From Cymbidium sinense (taxonomy: Eukaryota; Streptophyta; Magnoliopsida; Asparagales; Orchidaceae), in NCBI GenBank assembly GCA_021442155.1, contig JAKCPB010000047.1:62001-126000 (forward strand): a stretch of DNA of 64,000 nucleotides, written 5' to 3'. This document shows positions 10,033 to 20,739 of the stretch, piece after piece. Each line of letters begins with the position of its first letter. Position 1 is the stretch's first letter. A model generated the notes under the pieces. The model searched no databases and was not told where the DNA came from. It worked only from the letters and a program-made list of their open reading frames with translations. The translations under genes and the position numbers were made by a program.

Positions 10033-10990
10033 GATAGATAACAAGCATTTAAAGCCAATAAGTGAACAGAAAAACTCAAAATTTGAAGTTTATTTCTATG
10101 TACCAGTTCATTCCCAAGCTCGATGGCAGCCTCTGGTTTCACTTCCATCCCTTTCTACTGGTTTTTTTTCTTTTGGAAAAAAGATCAGGGCATTTTCCCA
10201 ATTTCATTCCAATAGAGAATAGTAACAAGAAGGAGCCGTATAAAGGAGGAAAAACATATGAAAAACATTAATACAAAGAGGATCCTTTGATCTCAAAGAC
10301 AAAAAAACGCTCGTAAGTCAAAACAAGAAGAGGAAAATAAGCCTCCGGGACTTAGAGACACAAAATTGAGATATAACCAGTTGCAACGCGTTCAGGTTGA
10401 TGCCACCGCCATCCGATGGGTCGATAGAGAGTGGAATCTCCATAGAGTAGAGAACAAGCTCACGGAAGGCGGGCTAAGGCAAAAGCACTTCCAGTTGCGT
10501 AATACCATCCAGGGAGGAACCATTAAGAGTGCTGAAGGAAAAATGTAGGATATAATGCCTACTTCAGCAAAAATCTCATCAGCGTCCAGTTGGGATCGAA
10601 GACAAAACCAAATCCATCACGATGGAGAGTAAGAGCATGTATCCATAACCAGAGAGGAAGAAAGGGGACCAAGTAAACAAAAATAGAAAAGAACAAGAAG
10701 AGAGCGACAAGCCGGACTTACGAACAGAAACATGAAAAGCAAATTAAAAAAACACAGAGCCATCAAGCAAAAAATTACCCATCTCCCGCTCGACAAAACC
10801 ATTCAACAAACCTCACCGGAATGTTTCCGCCTTCCAAAGTAGAGAAGCGCCTGGACGACCTGCTTTCATCATCCAATGCAATAAGGAGAAGAACAATAAC
10901 AATAAGGTGATAGCGATGAGATCCTTAGTCCTCGGCGCTATGACTGAAGTGGTTTTATCGATCAGTTGCTATACTTTGTCGCGTTAACAT
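10033..10990 (-). repeat. ~1-kb direct duplication, copy 1 (possible host 5' gene fragment)
   Basis: Homologous to 14549-15541, starting at AAGCATTTAA-GCCAATAAGT and ending at CGTTAACA. Both copies carry GGATCCTTTGATCTC, GAGATATAACCA and GCCATCCGATGGGTCGATAG blocks. On the minus strand CCGGTGAGGTTTGTTGAATG could be an exon followed by a splice donor, and the flanking sequence is more GC-rich than its surroundings. A captured leader exon and intron is possible, but no protein family is recognised. Copy 1 is cut at 10990 by the LINE segment. Confidence 0.7.
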
Positions 10991-11519
10991 CGTAATCCAA
11001 TTGAAATGGAAAAATATTTTGTCCATCCTCCTTGTGTTTGGACACAAGTAACAGCTCTAGTATACATATCCTTAATGACTTGAATATAACCAATATTAAC
11101 TCTTTTTTATTCTAGAACTCTTCAAAGAACATCTCTTGAAACTTTATCATAAGTTTTCTCTAAATCATTAAATATCATATGTAAATCCTCCTTACTTTCT
11201 CTGTACTTCTCCATCAAACCTCTTAACAAATGTATATCATCCATAGTAGATCTACGGCATGAAACCAAAGACAGAGAAACTTTTATCTCACATCGTAACC
11301 TATGCTCAATTACTCTCTCCCATAATTTTAATGTATGACACATTAACTTAATTCCTCTATAATTTGCACACTCTTGTGCATCACCTTTATTCTTAAATAT
11401 AAGAATCACCAAACTCTTTCTCCACTTATCTGACATCTTTTTAGACTTTAAAATAACATTAAAAAGATTTGTAAGCCAAGAAATTCTTTGATCTCCTAAA
11501 AATTTCCACACTTCTATTG
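10991..11519 (-). pseudogene. LINE reverse transcriptase fragment, inverted 5' part
   Basis: The minus strand encodes the fingers/palm part of a plant non-LTR reverse transcriptase. It reads DKWRKS..I-IFKNKGDAQ, then CANYRGIKLM, then WERVIEHRLR, then an RSTMDDIHLLRGLMEKYRE segment, then HMIFNDLEKTYDKVSRDVL. After stops it continues with YIQVIKDMY, a segment that normally follows the first catalytic Asp region. The canonical FIDLEKAYD reads FNDLEKTYD, so the usual Asp spacing is altered. FADD is not present. The fragment lies back-to-back with the C-terminal end of the same protein class at 11520-11903 on the opposite strand. Confidence 0.85.
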
Positions 11520-11970
11520 GTAAGACTTGCAATGATTTATGGTGCAGAATGTTGGCCAATAAAAGAGAAGCATAAGACTAAGTTAAGTGTTACAGAGATG
11601 AGGATGCTTAGGTGGATGAGTGGCTTTACTCTTAGAGATAGAATGCAAAATGAGTATGTTTGGGAAAAAGTTGGAGTAGCTCCAATAGAGAATAAGATTA
11701 GAGAGAGTTGCCTTAGATGGTTTTGCTACATAAAGCATTGGTCGTCTGATGACCCGATTAGGAGAGTAGATGCATTAGATTTGCCTTATGTTAAGAAAGG
11801 TAAAGGTAGACCTAAAACGACTTGGTTAAGATGTATAAAAAATGACCTTAGTATACTTGAATTAAATGAAAATTTGATACATAATAGGACACAATGGAGA
11901 TGAAGGATTCATGTAGCTGACCCTGCTTAGTGGGATAATGGCTTGTTGTTGTTATTGTTGTTGTTGTTGT
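11520..11970 (+). pseudogene. LINE ORF2 C-terminus with TTG-rich 3' tail
   Basis: Codons from about 11538 encode the typical C-terminal end of plant LINE reverse transcriptase proteins: YGAECWPIKEKH, then MRMLRWMSGFTLRDR, then VGVAPIENKIRESCLRWF, and KGRPKTTWL. The frame ends just after the WR(I/V)HVADP-like tail (about 11905-11928). The next bases, GCTTGTTGTTGTTATTGTTG and more TTG units to about 11968, are the usual 3' end of such LINEs. Together with the inverted fragment next to it, this is a 5'-truncated, 5'-inverted insertion. No convincing target-site duplication is visible; AACTCT occurs at both ends but is too short to count. Confidence 0.85.
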
Positions 11971-12039
11971 AAACTCTAAATTATTAGGGAATTGTAGATA
12001 TTTGATTGTTCCCTAAATTTGTAAGTTTGAAAGTCAACC

Positions 12040-12960
12040 CCTAATGTTTAAGAGATATAATGATTTTCGTGATTGTCTTTCTTCATTTATTAATTTCAAG
12101 TCGCTTAATATACCTAGCCTCAATGAAAAAAAAAAGTATATCCCTAGCACATCAAATCACTTCGCAACTCTTAAAGTTACTTAGTTTTCCCTCACTTTAT
12201 AAAAGAATCTATCTTGACTACCTTAACTCATTTACTAATTTCATTTTATTTAGCTAACCCACTTTTATATTTAACAAGATCATCGTGACCACCACCCCCC
12301 TAGCTTGATCAAAATAATATGTCAGTTTATCTTGCTTCTCATGGGTGACTGAAGATTATCTTTGTCCTCATGTTTAATAGAAAGATTATCTTGATCGCCT
12401 TTAGATGCTTTCTAACATTAGGTTGATCATTTTGCCTTGTATTTAAAAGAAAGACTTCTAATCACTTTTAATCATTGATCGACTCATGGTCATTCAATCC
12501 ATCACTTATATTGAAAAGAAATATTATCATAATTGTTACATATCATATATGTACACACCAAATCTAGACCATTTAGTACATCCCATCTATTTGTTTTTAA
12601 AAAGTAATAATTTGTCTCTTTTTGTCAATCAACTTATCTCTAATTGTTTATCGACTTGGTTAGTCCACCTTTAAAAGAAGGCTATTCTATTTGCCACTAA
12701 TCACTTGCTAACTTTATGTCATTTATTTTATCTCCTCAATTCTAAAGAAAATTTATCATAATTTTTCCTTAATTTTTGCATCTGAGGCTTTTAAGTACTC
12801 TCCTTATTAAAAGTGGTAGGATTGTCTGTTCACCTCCAATCACCCACCAAATCAAGATTATTTAATGCATTCTCAATTAATGAGTGAATAATATTTTGAC
12901 ATTCTCCAATTGCCTCCTAACTTCAAGTCATTTGCCCACCCTTTCATACCATAAAAGTAA
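12040..12960 (+). repeat. Highly degenerate ~65-110-bp repeat array
   Basis: A motif of the form C-C/T-C-TTTATA/TTTAAAAGAAAGATTATCTT followed by GATCACC or AATCAC recurs loosely near 12189, 12259, 12370, 12435, 12503, 12583, 12667, 12735, 12800 and 12943. Spacing varies, often 65-85 bases. Each unit is diverged, so this is an eroded minisatellite or chance similarity in AT-rich DNA. Confidence 0.4.
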
Positions 12961-14287
12961 TAATCTTTTATAAGCCTCAAAACTTAATAATATAGTGATT
13001 GTAGCAAACATTCTTTATAAATAGTAGTAATTTTTCTATAGTACATGACTTAATGATTCAAGTATGTCAACCATTGGAGATTCAATTAATTCAAGATATT
13101 CAAGATGAAGCATTTGAAGGATCAAAAACCTAAATGATAATTTTAAGCATTTATTTAAATTTTTAGAAATAATTTATTTAGTGAAGCTTAAAAACTAACT
13201 TGCAATATAAACATGTATAGTCTAATTCAAAAAGTAATAAATAATAAATAAAAAAAATCAAATTGTAGATTAAAATTTTAAAATTCACTTTTTAATCATC
13301 ATAAGATCATAACATTTAGATCATAGTATGTCATGATGCCTCCAAAGGTATAAAGTTAAGAATTGTCTTATACATTTATAACAATAGCTAACTTGATAAT
13401 ATGCTTCTCTCATCTTATTTGTTAATTTCTATTTTGATCTCAATAATTTATCAAATTCATTTTAAATGTCAATAAAATTTAAAAAGTATAAATGGATCAT
13501 GAAGCACGTGATGTTGTTATTCATAATGGACCATGATTTATTACCAGCAATGTCATTGTTATGGACATGTGGACTCCTAATTTCTCTCCCAAATCTCTAT
13601 TAGGTTTAACTAGCCCTTTATGGATGAGACTATGTCATAAAAAAACTATAATTAGATATCTAGAAGACTATTATTAATTGTTAATGCACAACTTGTATAG
13701 CCACGTTAAAGAAAGTAGGCCTACATGTACATCAATTTTAAATACAACAATAAAATGGGACATAAATATATATAATATTTATATAAAATTTTAAACTAAT
13801 AAGATATTCTCAAAATGCATTCTAATATATCAAAGCATCTCCATTAACTAAAAGAAACTAGTATATTATATGAAGTTCTCACAATTCCAAGATCTTCAAT
13901 CGACCTCATGCCTCACATTCAAATTATAAAATTACACTCATAACACTCCCTCATATTCCACCGGTCCCTATCTCATAAAATCAACAATTAAAATGGGTGA
14001 TGTATTATGGATAACAATTACATACAAAACACTCTTATAAATAAATAAATATTGAATAAATAAAGCAATCCGAAAAGCATTCTATTGAATCGGGTGTGAA
14101 AGGGTTTAGGGTTTGTAATTAACCTCCCATGTTTTGGTTTGACATAAAATAGAGAAGGGCGAAGAATGGGGGAGCTTAGGATCTTGGGGAATGGCTGTGG
14201 GAGACTCTCCTTCACTCTCTCTGGCTCAAACTAAGAGAAAAGTTTATAGTAGAAAGCTATTATGAAGATTAACTACATTAGACAGAC
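12961..14287. other. AT-rich stretch, no gene
   Basis: No domain recognised. At 13712 a 21-base block with the palindrome GTAGGCCTAC matches the islands inside both octanucleotide blocks (about 6025 and 23972). Around 14090-14215 the sequence is less AT-rich, but the minus-strand open frame there shows no recognisable family. Confidence 0.4.
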
Positions 14288-14288
14288 A

Positions 14289-14346
<58 letters not shown>
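14288..14346 (+). repeat. GA dinucleotide microsatellite
   Basis: An uninterrupted GA run of about 25-29 units with GGGA at both ends. Confidence 0.98.
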
Positions 14347-14350
<4 letters not shown>

Positions 14351-14548
14351 ACCCCACAACATGACCACCATTATGGACTGCCTGAGTTACGTACAACTCT
14401 CCATTCTAAAATTCAATATAAATAGGGGGAAAAAAACTCCCAACCGATTTATATTCTTTACAAGATGCACTATCAAATGCGTGAATCACCGATCAAAATC
14501 TTAGCTTCCGTTGATTTAAACATGATATTACAAAAAAAAGAAATTGAT
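14347..14548. other. Short spacer with a match to 9073-9105
   Basis: The ATGACCACCATTATGGACTG block resembles 9073-9105, which directly follows kinase module copy 2. Nothing else recognised. Confidence 0.5.
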
Positions 14549-15541
14549 TAAGCATTTAAGCCAATAAGTGAACAAAAAACTCAAAATTTGAAGTTTATTT
14601 CTATGTACGTTCATTCCCAACCTCGATGGCGCCTCTGTACTTTCTTTGCTACTTGAAGACTAAAAGTAGCCTCCATTTTCATTCCCAAGGAATTCTACCG
14701 GTTTCATTTCCATCCCTTTCTACTATTTTTTTTTTTGGAAAAGATGAGGGCATTTGCCCAATTTCATTAGTAGAGAATAGTAACAAGGAGCAGATAAAGG
14801 AGGAAAAACATATGAAAAACATTAACACAAAGAGGATCCTTTGATCTCGAGACAAAAAATCAGAAGTTCAAGTCAAAATAGCAAGAGGAAAATAAGCCTC
14901 CACGGACTTAGAGACAAAAAATTGAGATATAACCATTAACGCGTTCGGGTTGATGCCACCCGCCATCCGATGGGTCGATAGAGAGTGGAATCTCCATAGA
15001 GAGTAGAGAACAACTGCTGTGAAGGCTGCTAGGTAAAGCACTTCCTGGTGTAACACCATCCGTGGAGGAACCATTAAGTCGAAGGAAAATAAATGTAGGA
15101 TATAATGCCTACTTGAAAAAAATCTCATCGGGTTGGGATCGAAGACAAAATGAAATCCATCACGATGGAGAGAGCATGTATCCATAACCGTGAGAGGAAG
15201 AAAGGGGACCAAGTAAATAAAAATAGAAAAGAACAAGAAGAGAGCCACAAGCCGGACTTACGAACAGAAACAAGAAAAGCAAATTAAAAAAAACACGAGC
15301 CATCAAGCCAAAATTACCCATCTCCCGGGCTGAGACAAAACCATTCAACAAACCTCACCGCTGAACATTTCCGCTTCCAAAGTAGAGAACATGTTGCGTG
15401 GACGCACTGCTTCTCGTTCAATCTCCGAATGTAATAAGGCGAAGAACAATAACAATAAGGCGCTAGCGATGAGATCCTTAGTTCTCGGCGCTATGACTGA
15501 AGTGGTTTTATCGATCAGTTGCTGTACTCTGTCACGTTAAC
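14549..15541 (-). repeat. ~1-kb direct duplication, copy 2
   Basis: Second copy of 10033-10990, in the same orientation and colinear throughout. Differences are mostly short indels of 2-12 bases. The minus strand has a 126-codon open stretch (14868-15248) with a hydrophobic N-terminus, but it is not conserved in copy 1 and is not claimed as a gene. The copy ends at ACGTTAACAC, the point where copy 1 meets the LINE. Confidence 0.75.
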
Positions 15542-16619
15542 ACTGAAGATTAAGCTGCGTGGGATTTAATGTATCCCTTTTTTTATATCGGGATATACGA
15601 GATCGACGGATATGATTAGAGCGCAATCTTCGAAATAAATTAGATAAGATTTGATAATTCATTTTGTATTCTCCAAAGTTTTAATAGGAGTCAGTATAAA
15701 CTAAATAATTTCTTCTTAGAAAGAGAGGAGGGCCACTTAGATGAAGTCTTAACTATATTGTTATATCTTTTAAATTGCATTATATTATATTCAGGCTATT
15801 AAATTATACTTTCTTGTATTATAACTCTTATATTACACTCTTTTATCTGTCTTATAATTTATTGTGTTATAACTATTATAATTGTGCCAGCGATATCAAT
15901 TTTATAATTTAATGTGTTAAAATTATTAAAAATATCTTCAATAGATAACTTATGTTTAGGTTATATTCAATCATGTTTTTAGTCTTATTTGAATAGAATT
16001 TCAATTTTATTTTAAGCCACTTTGAACTTGTGCCCTAGCTTAAGCCCCTTATGAACTATGTTAAAATCCTATGTGAGATGGAGTGTCAAAAATTATCAGA
16101 CATACTTCTCCAAGATAATAAATAAGAGTATTTTTCAATTATGACAATTATCAAATATATAAAATCAAAATTTTCTAATTTAAATAAATATAGTTATTAA
16201 TTAGAAGAAAAAAAAAGTTAAAAGGCATCTAACTATCCCTAGTCAATTTAAATAATTATAATTTATATTAAATAAGATCGACTTTCAATATTTGACTAAT
16301 GAATATTAAAACCGCTACTAAGATTGATTTGGAATAATTAAAAACTTTAAATTAAAGATCTTCAGCTTTTGAAAAAGAAAATAATGAAGATATTTAGCAA
16401 TACAATGATGGCTACTAGAATTATCGCTGAAGCTTCCTTCATTTTTCCTCGTGTTCTCTATTAGTTTAATGCCCTTGAACGTTGACTAATATAAGGACTG
16501 AATAAGATATCAAAATATTTTAAATTATAATAAAAATTATGGATAAATATATTGTTACGCTAAAAATTAGTTGTAGAATAAAAGTTTATGCCTTAACTTT
16601 GTTGTGAGATCTAATTCAC
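15542..16619. other. AT-rich stretch, nothing recognised
   Basis: No coding, RNA or repeat structure recognised. Confidence 0.5.
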
Positions 16620-17159
16620 ACACAGATGTTTGAAGAATGAATAAGAAAACTCCAGAATTTTTCCATAGAAAAATCCCTGAACAGGGAGAAAAAATCACGG
16701 GGGCTAGGCTAGTAAAAATCTTTCACTATATATTTATTTCGGAGTACACAGTTTTCCCAATAACGGAATTACATAATCAGAGAGGGAAGGGGACAATATG
16801 AATCTCGACCGTGCAACAACACTTATGGGGTTGGTGGGTTGAAGAAGCTAGTGATGAAAATGCGGTTCAACAACTGACGGTGATGGTCGATGGTGGTGAT
16901 GATCGACGACGATGACCTGCGATAGTCGGCGGAGACGACCAACGATGATGTTCAGTAGCAATGACTGGTGGTGATGGTCAGTGGTGATGACCGATGACAA
17001 CAGTTGATGACGACGATGATGGTGGTGGTCGCGACGACGGGCGTGGTTGGCGGGCGCAGGTGATGGGGTGGATGGCGATGAACGCTGATTGACGATGATG
17101 ATCGTGGCGCTAAAATTCCACCACAATTCTTCGAGAAGAGTGGTTTTGAAGTTTCGCTG
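16620..17159 (+). repeat. Repeat-derived segment with a GAT/GGT-rich minisatellite
   Basis: 16850-17110 is built from GATGAT, GGTGGTGAT and GACGACGATG units. On the minus strand it gives a His/Ser-rich low-complexity frame with no gene character. It runs straight into the repeat at 17160. Confidence 0.65.
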
Positions 17160-17600
17160 TAATTTTCAGAAGGTGGATGGAATAGTAGATAAGATATTAT
17201 CCGGAGATTTCATCCTCATTTGGTGAGGATTTTAGATATGGTTCCAAGTTTCCTATATGTGCAAGCCCCTATAGTTAATTACCCCTCTCAATAAGTGAGA
17301 GAACTTTTGATTAAGGCTAGTTATTAGATCGCTTAATGCGTAGTGTATAGTAGCAGCATGTAGAGTATTGAAATTTAAGATATAAAATTTATCATTTCAG
17401 CTTAAATCGGATGGTTGGGGGAATGATGACGTGCCCGATCTAGATCCTATGGTTCCGTCATCCCGGTCCCTAGTCTACTTAGTCAGAGGAGGTAGTCGAC
17501 CCAACCTGATAGAAGGATCCTCATTAGCAACACATGGGTGACGTCCTCCAAGAAATCCTTGTAGACCTAGGGTGGTGTTTGTCTAAGGAGACAGTCTTAA
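17160..17600 (+). repeat. Repeat copy, inverted partner of 453-905
   Basis: Contains GGAATAGTAGATAAGATATT, the GCAAGCCCCTATAGTTAATT block (17258), AATTTAAGATATAAAATTTA and the CATGGGTG-ACGTC to GTGTTTGTCTAAGGAGACAG block. The central block recurs at about 41494. Probably part of an LTR-type element; no coding domain. Confidence 0.7.
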
Positions 17601-18906
17601 GTTTATCTTAGCTGATAGAGGGTTGTTTGCCTTATCAAGTATATCCTATGATTCACAACTCAAAGGGCAGAGCCATTGGGGAGCATACGGGCTACGGTCA
17701 TGATCGTAATATAATAGAGTCGGATTGGCCAAACCACCCGATCAGAGGACTCTTGTCATAACTGCTTCATTTGTGGAGCCTATTAGCCAAGCCACACAGT
17801 TCAGAGGACAAGGGTCCTTACTAGCAAGAGAATGATTGAGAGTGAACATGGCAGAACACTTGATTTGACATTGGCTCATTTATGAGCTAGAGTTTTTTTA
17901 ATTTGTCACCCCCGACAAACATTTGCGGAAGGTGGATTGATTGGATTTAATTTAAGTTTTAAATGATATAATTTCATTTAAGCGCTGATTACAATTTGAA
18001 AATTGATTAGTTGGCATATGTTTAAGAGCTTTAGATCTCCAACTCTGCTAATAGAGGATTAGATTTATCACCACCGATAGAATCAATTTCGATATTTTAC
18101 TGATTTGAAGCTCTTATTCTAGATTTTTAAGTTTTGTTAACAACATATAAGACTAAACCGAAGCTACCCTAAGCATCCTCGACACTTGAATTTAGGCATT
18201 CAAAGATAGTGACGGGCACATGCGGGTGTATATAGATTAGTTATTTATCTAATGAGACAATCGTAAGTCTATCTTAGTAGATAGAGAGCTATTTGCCCTA
18301 TCAAGTATACCCTATGATTCATAACTCAAAGGGCAGAGCCATTGGGGAGCATACGCTACGGATCGTAATATAATGGAGCTCGACTAGCCAAAACCACTCG
18401 ATCGAGGACCCTCGGTCATAATCGCTTCATCTGGAGCATCGGCCAAGCCACGCAGCTCAAAGGACACGCACGCCCCATCCGACAAGAGATTGATTGAGAG
18501 TGAACATAATAGAACACTTGATTTGACATTGCCTCCTTTACGAGCTAGAGTTTGCTTAAATTATCACCTTGACAAACAATTACAGAAGATGAATATATTG
18601 ATTTTGATTTAATTTTTAGTGATAGAGTTTCATTTAAATAGTTTTAGATAAATATTTGAAAAATTGATTTGATTTGATTTGAGAATTTGAATAATTTGAA
18701 TATATTTAAGAGCTTTAGATCCAACTTTGTTTTCGCTAATAGAGGATTAGATCTACTTTCACTTGACAGAATTAGTTTTTCAGATATTTCACTGATTTGA
18801 AACTCTTATTATAAGTTTTTAGGGTTTGTTAACCCGGACCTAGTCACAAGACTAAACCGGGAAGCTACCGCAAAGATCCTTTAATTGAATTTAGATTCAA
18901 AGACGT
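17578..18906 (+). repeat. Tandem duplication of a ~660-bp unit
   Basis: Unit 1 (about 17578-18230) and unit 2 (about 18241-18906) share, in order, a TAGATAGAG-G-T-TTTGCC block, the AACTCAAAGGGCAGAGCCAT block (17658 and 18321), GATTGAGAGTGAACAT, TAAGAGCTTTAGATC, CTAATAGAGGATTAGAT and an AAGACTAAACCG-GAAGCTACC block. The copies are diverged with frequent small deletions. Confidence 0.85.
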
Positions 18907-19208
18907 GGTGTTTATAGTTCAAATAATTTCACCTAATTAGTGATTTTATTGATTTTGATAATCATAATTAGAATAAAATTCTCTAATTTTTGATTAAAGA
19001 GTCTTATGATTTTTGTAGATTTTGATTAAATATCGTCTTCTATCTGCTTATACAAAGGGTAGATCCTGGCTAAAGAAGGCTTTTGATTTAGATTATAATA
19101 CATTTCACACATTTAGCTTTACTTATTGAGCTTTTGTAATTTTTCAACATGATTACACTCTATTTACATCAATTTTAATAATTTATGCCGATTTCAACAT
19201 TTTGATTT
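18907..19208. other. AT-rich spacer
   Basis: Nothing recognised. Confidence 0.5.
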
Positions 19209-19307
19209 AGAGTTTGTGAGTTTAGTATTAGCCTCCGCCAAAGTTTGTGAGTTTAATATTAGCCTCGCCAAAAATTTGTGAGCTTAATATTAGCCTTCTC
19301 CGATTTT
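19209..19307 (+). repeat. Three tandem ~33-bp units
   Basis: The unit TTTGTGAG-TTA-TATTAGCCT occurs three times in a row, followed by CCGCC, CGCC or TCTCC variants. Confidence 0.9.
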
Positions 19308-19474
19308 TACTTGCATTTGAAATGAGTATTCTATTATTTTTCAAAATTTGCTTTAAAGGTCCCCCCCAACTTTTTTTTCATTTGACACTATAAAATTAGC
19401 TGCAAGTTCTCTTACTTAGCGCTTCTAAGTTAACCTATTTCATTCTCCCATTTTTCTAAGTAAAAAGATTTGAC

Positions 19475-20045
19475 AAAATTTCGGTAGCCTCCCGACATCA
19501 TCCACTTGTGGGTCGATCGGAGTGTTTTGGCTTGTTTCGACGCCTTACTTGTTGTGAATGAGTGATGTCTTGCGACACCACATCCGATCTTCTTTTTCAT
19601 CTCGTTGCGCCCTACTGAGCACAATGAAGTCTTTAAACCTGCAAGAATACATATAATGCAAAATTTCGGTAGCCTCCCGACGTCATCCACGTAGGGGTCA
19701 GACGGAGTGTTTGGCTTGCTTACGCTTACTGTAGGAGTGGTGTCTTGCGACACCACATCCGATCTTCTTTTTCATCTTGTTGCGCCCTACTGAGCACAAC
19801 GAAGTCTTTAAACCTGCAAGAATACATATAATGCAATATATAATCATCCATTTTTTTTTCTCTAAGTCTGTAATTTAGACAAAATTTCGACAACATTTCC
19901 CATAGTGGGAGCGACATCTAACAACTGGTTTAGCTTACTCGGTACGCCCTACTGAGCGTAGCGAGCGGTGTCTTGCGACACCACATCCTGCTTTTTCATC
20001 CCGCCGCGCCCTACTGAGCACAATGAGGTCTTCAAACCTGCAAAA
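19475..20045 (+). repeat. Three-copy ~190-210-bp tandem repeat with a conserved hairpin
   Basis: Units start at ACAAAATTTCG or AAAATTTCGG near 19475, 19660 and 19875. Each ends with GCCCTACTGAGCACAA then CTTTAAACCTGCAA or a variant. Each contains TGTCTTGCGACACCACATCC. In copies 2 and 3 the core GGTGTC-TTGC-GACACC (19739-19754 and 19967-19982) is a perfect 6-bp-stem, 4-nt-loop hairpin; copy 1 (19564-19579) has one stem mismatch. Long open frames on the minus strand (19430-19917) only reflect the tandem repeat. Confidence 0.85.
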
Positions 20046-20189
20046 AGACAAATACATATGCAAATAATTTTCACACATTTAGAAGAGTTGAGCCATTATG
20101 ATCGGACTATGATGCATCATGCAATTTGGATCATTTGTCTATTGCAACTCATTTGGAAGTATCTTTCATAAACCTTTAGATTTGATAAA

Positions 20190-20530
20190 GAAACACTTGA
20201 ACACAAGAGCCTAATTGGCCTTCTTGAGTAATGAATTTGTTCTTTCATGGCCGGCAAAGAAGAAAACGGCCGTGGAGGAGAGCGTAAGGAAGAAACGAAC
20301 CGGAAACCGTAACCAAAGAGAGCAAGCCGCAGATCGCAGGCTCGGTGGTGGCGACGAGACGCGAAAGGGGCCGAGACATTGAAGTTTGCGGAGTTGATCG
20401 GGCCACGGTTGAGAGCTGCCGCGGCGAACGATGGAAGTGATACGGGTCATGCGGAACGGGCCGGGCCGTGGGTCTCAACGCTGGATGCGATTTCACGAGA
20501 GGAGAGAGAGAGGAGCGACCATGGTTTTGT
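20190..20530 (-). pseudogene. GC-rich host-gene-like 5' fragment
   Basis: GC-rich island in AT-rich surroundings. On the minus strand, from an ATGGTCGCTCC near 20523, the reading runs through Ser/Arg/Ala/Pro-rich sequence in overlapping frames. One frame contains SLPSFAAAALNRGPINSANF. That composition (Arg, Ser and Ala, few acids) resembles an organelle-targeting presequence or first exon. A stop codon shortly after the ATG breaks the reading. No specific protein is recognised. It lies between the hairpin repeat and the captured kinase region and may be part of the same captured cargo. Confidence 0.4.
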
Positions 20531-20739
20531 GCTCTAAATCCAAAGAACGATCCAGGATGTATTCACTAGGCGGCCGTCTCCGTGATGATATTTCAAGAGT
20601 TGAAGCATTCTCGTTTCACATAAAATCATCACAAAACAACTTGGTGGAGTTGGCACTTGAAAGAGCGGGCATGGGTCGTCGGAGCACATACGAACTTTGG
20701 TGTCGCTGATGCAGCCAAACCGTGATCACAACTGACAGA
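20531..20739. other. Unassigned captured-looking sequence
   Basis: Moderate GC content and open in several frames (for example 20431-20709 plus). No family recognised. Confidence 0.35.

Noticed and set aside
14262..14504. 80-codon frame with Glu-Arg repeats
   Set aside because: Translation of the GA microsatellite.
16848..17126. His-rich minus-strand frame
   Set aside because: Translation of a GAT/GGT minisatellite.
19430..19917. Minus-strand frames of 108 and 63 codons
   Set aside because: Both are products of a tandem repeat and share the same peptide pieces.
19475..20045. CRISPR-like array
   Set aside because: Units are about 200 bases with no short identical repeats and unique spacers; the context is a plant nuclear genome.
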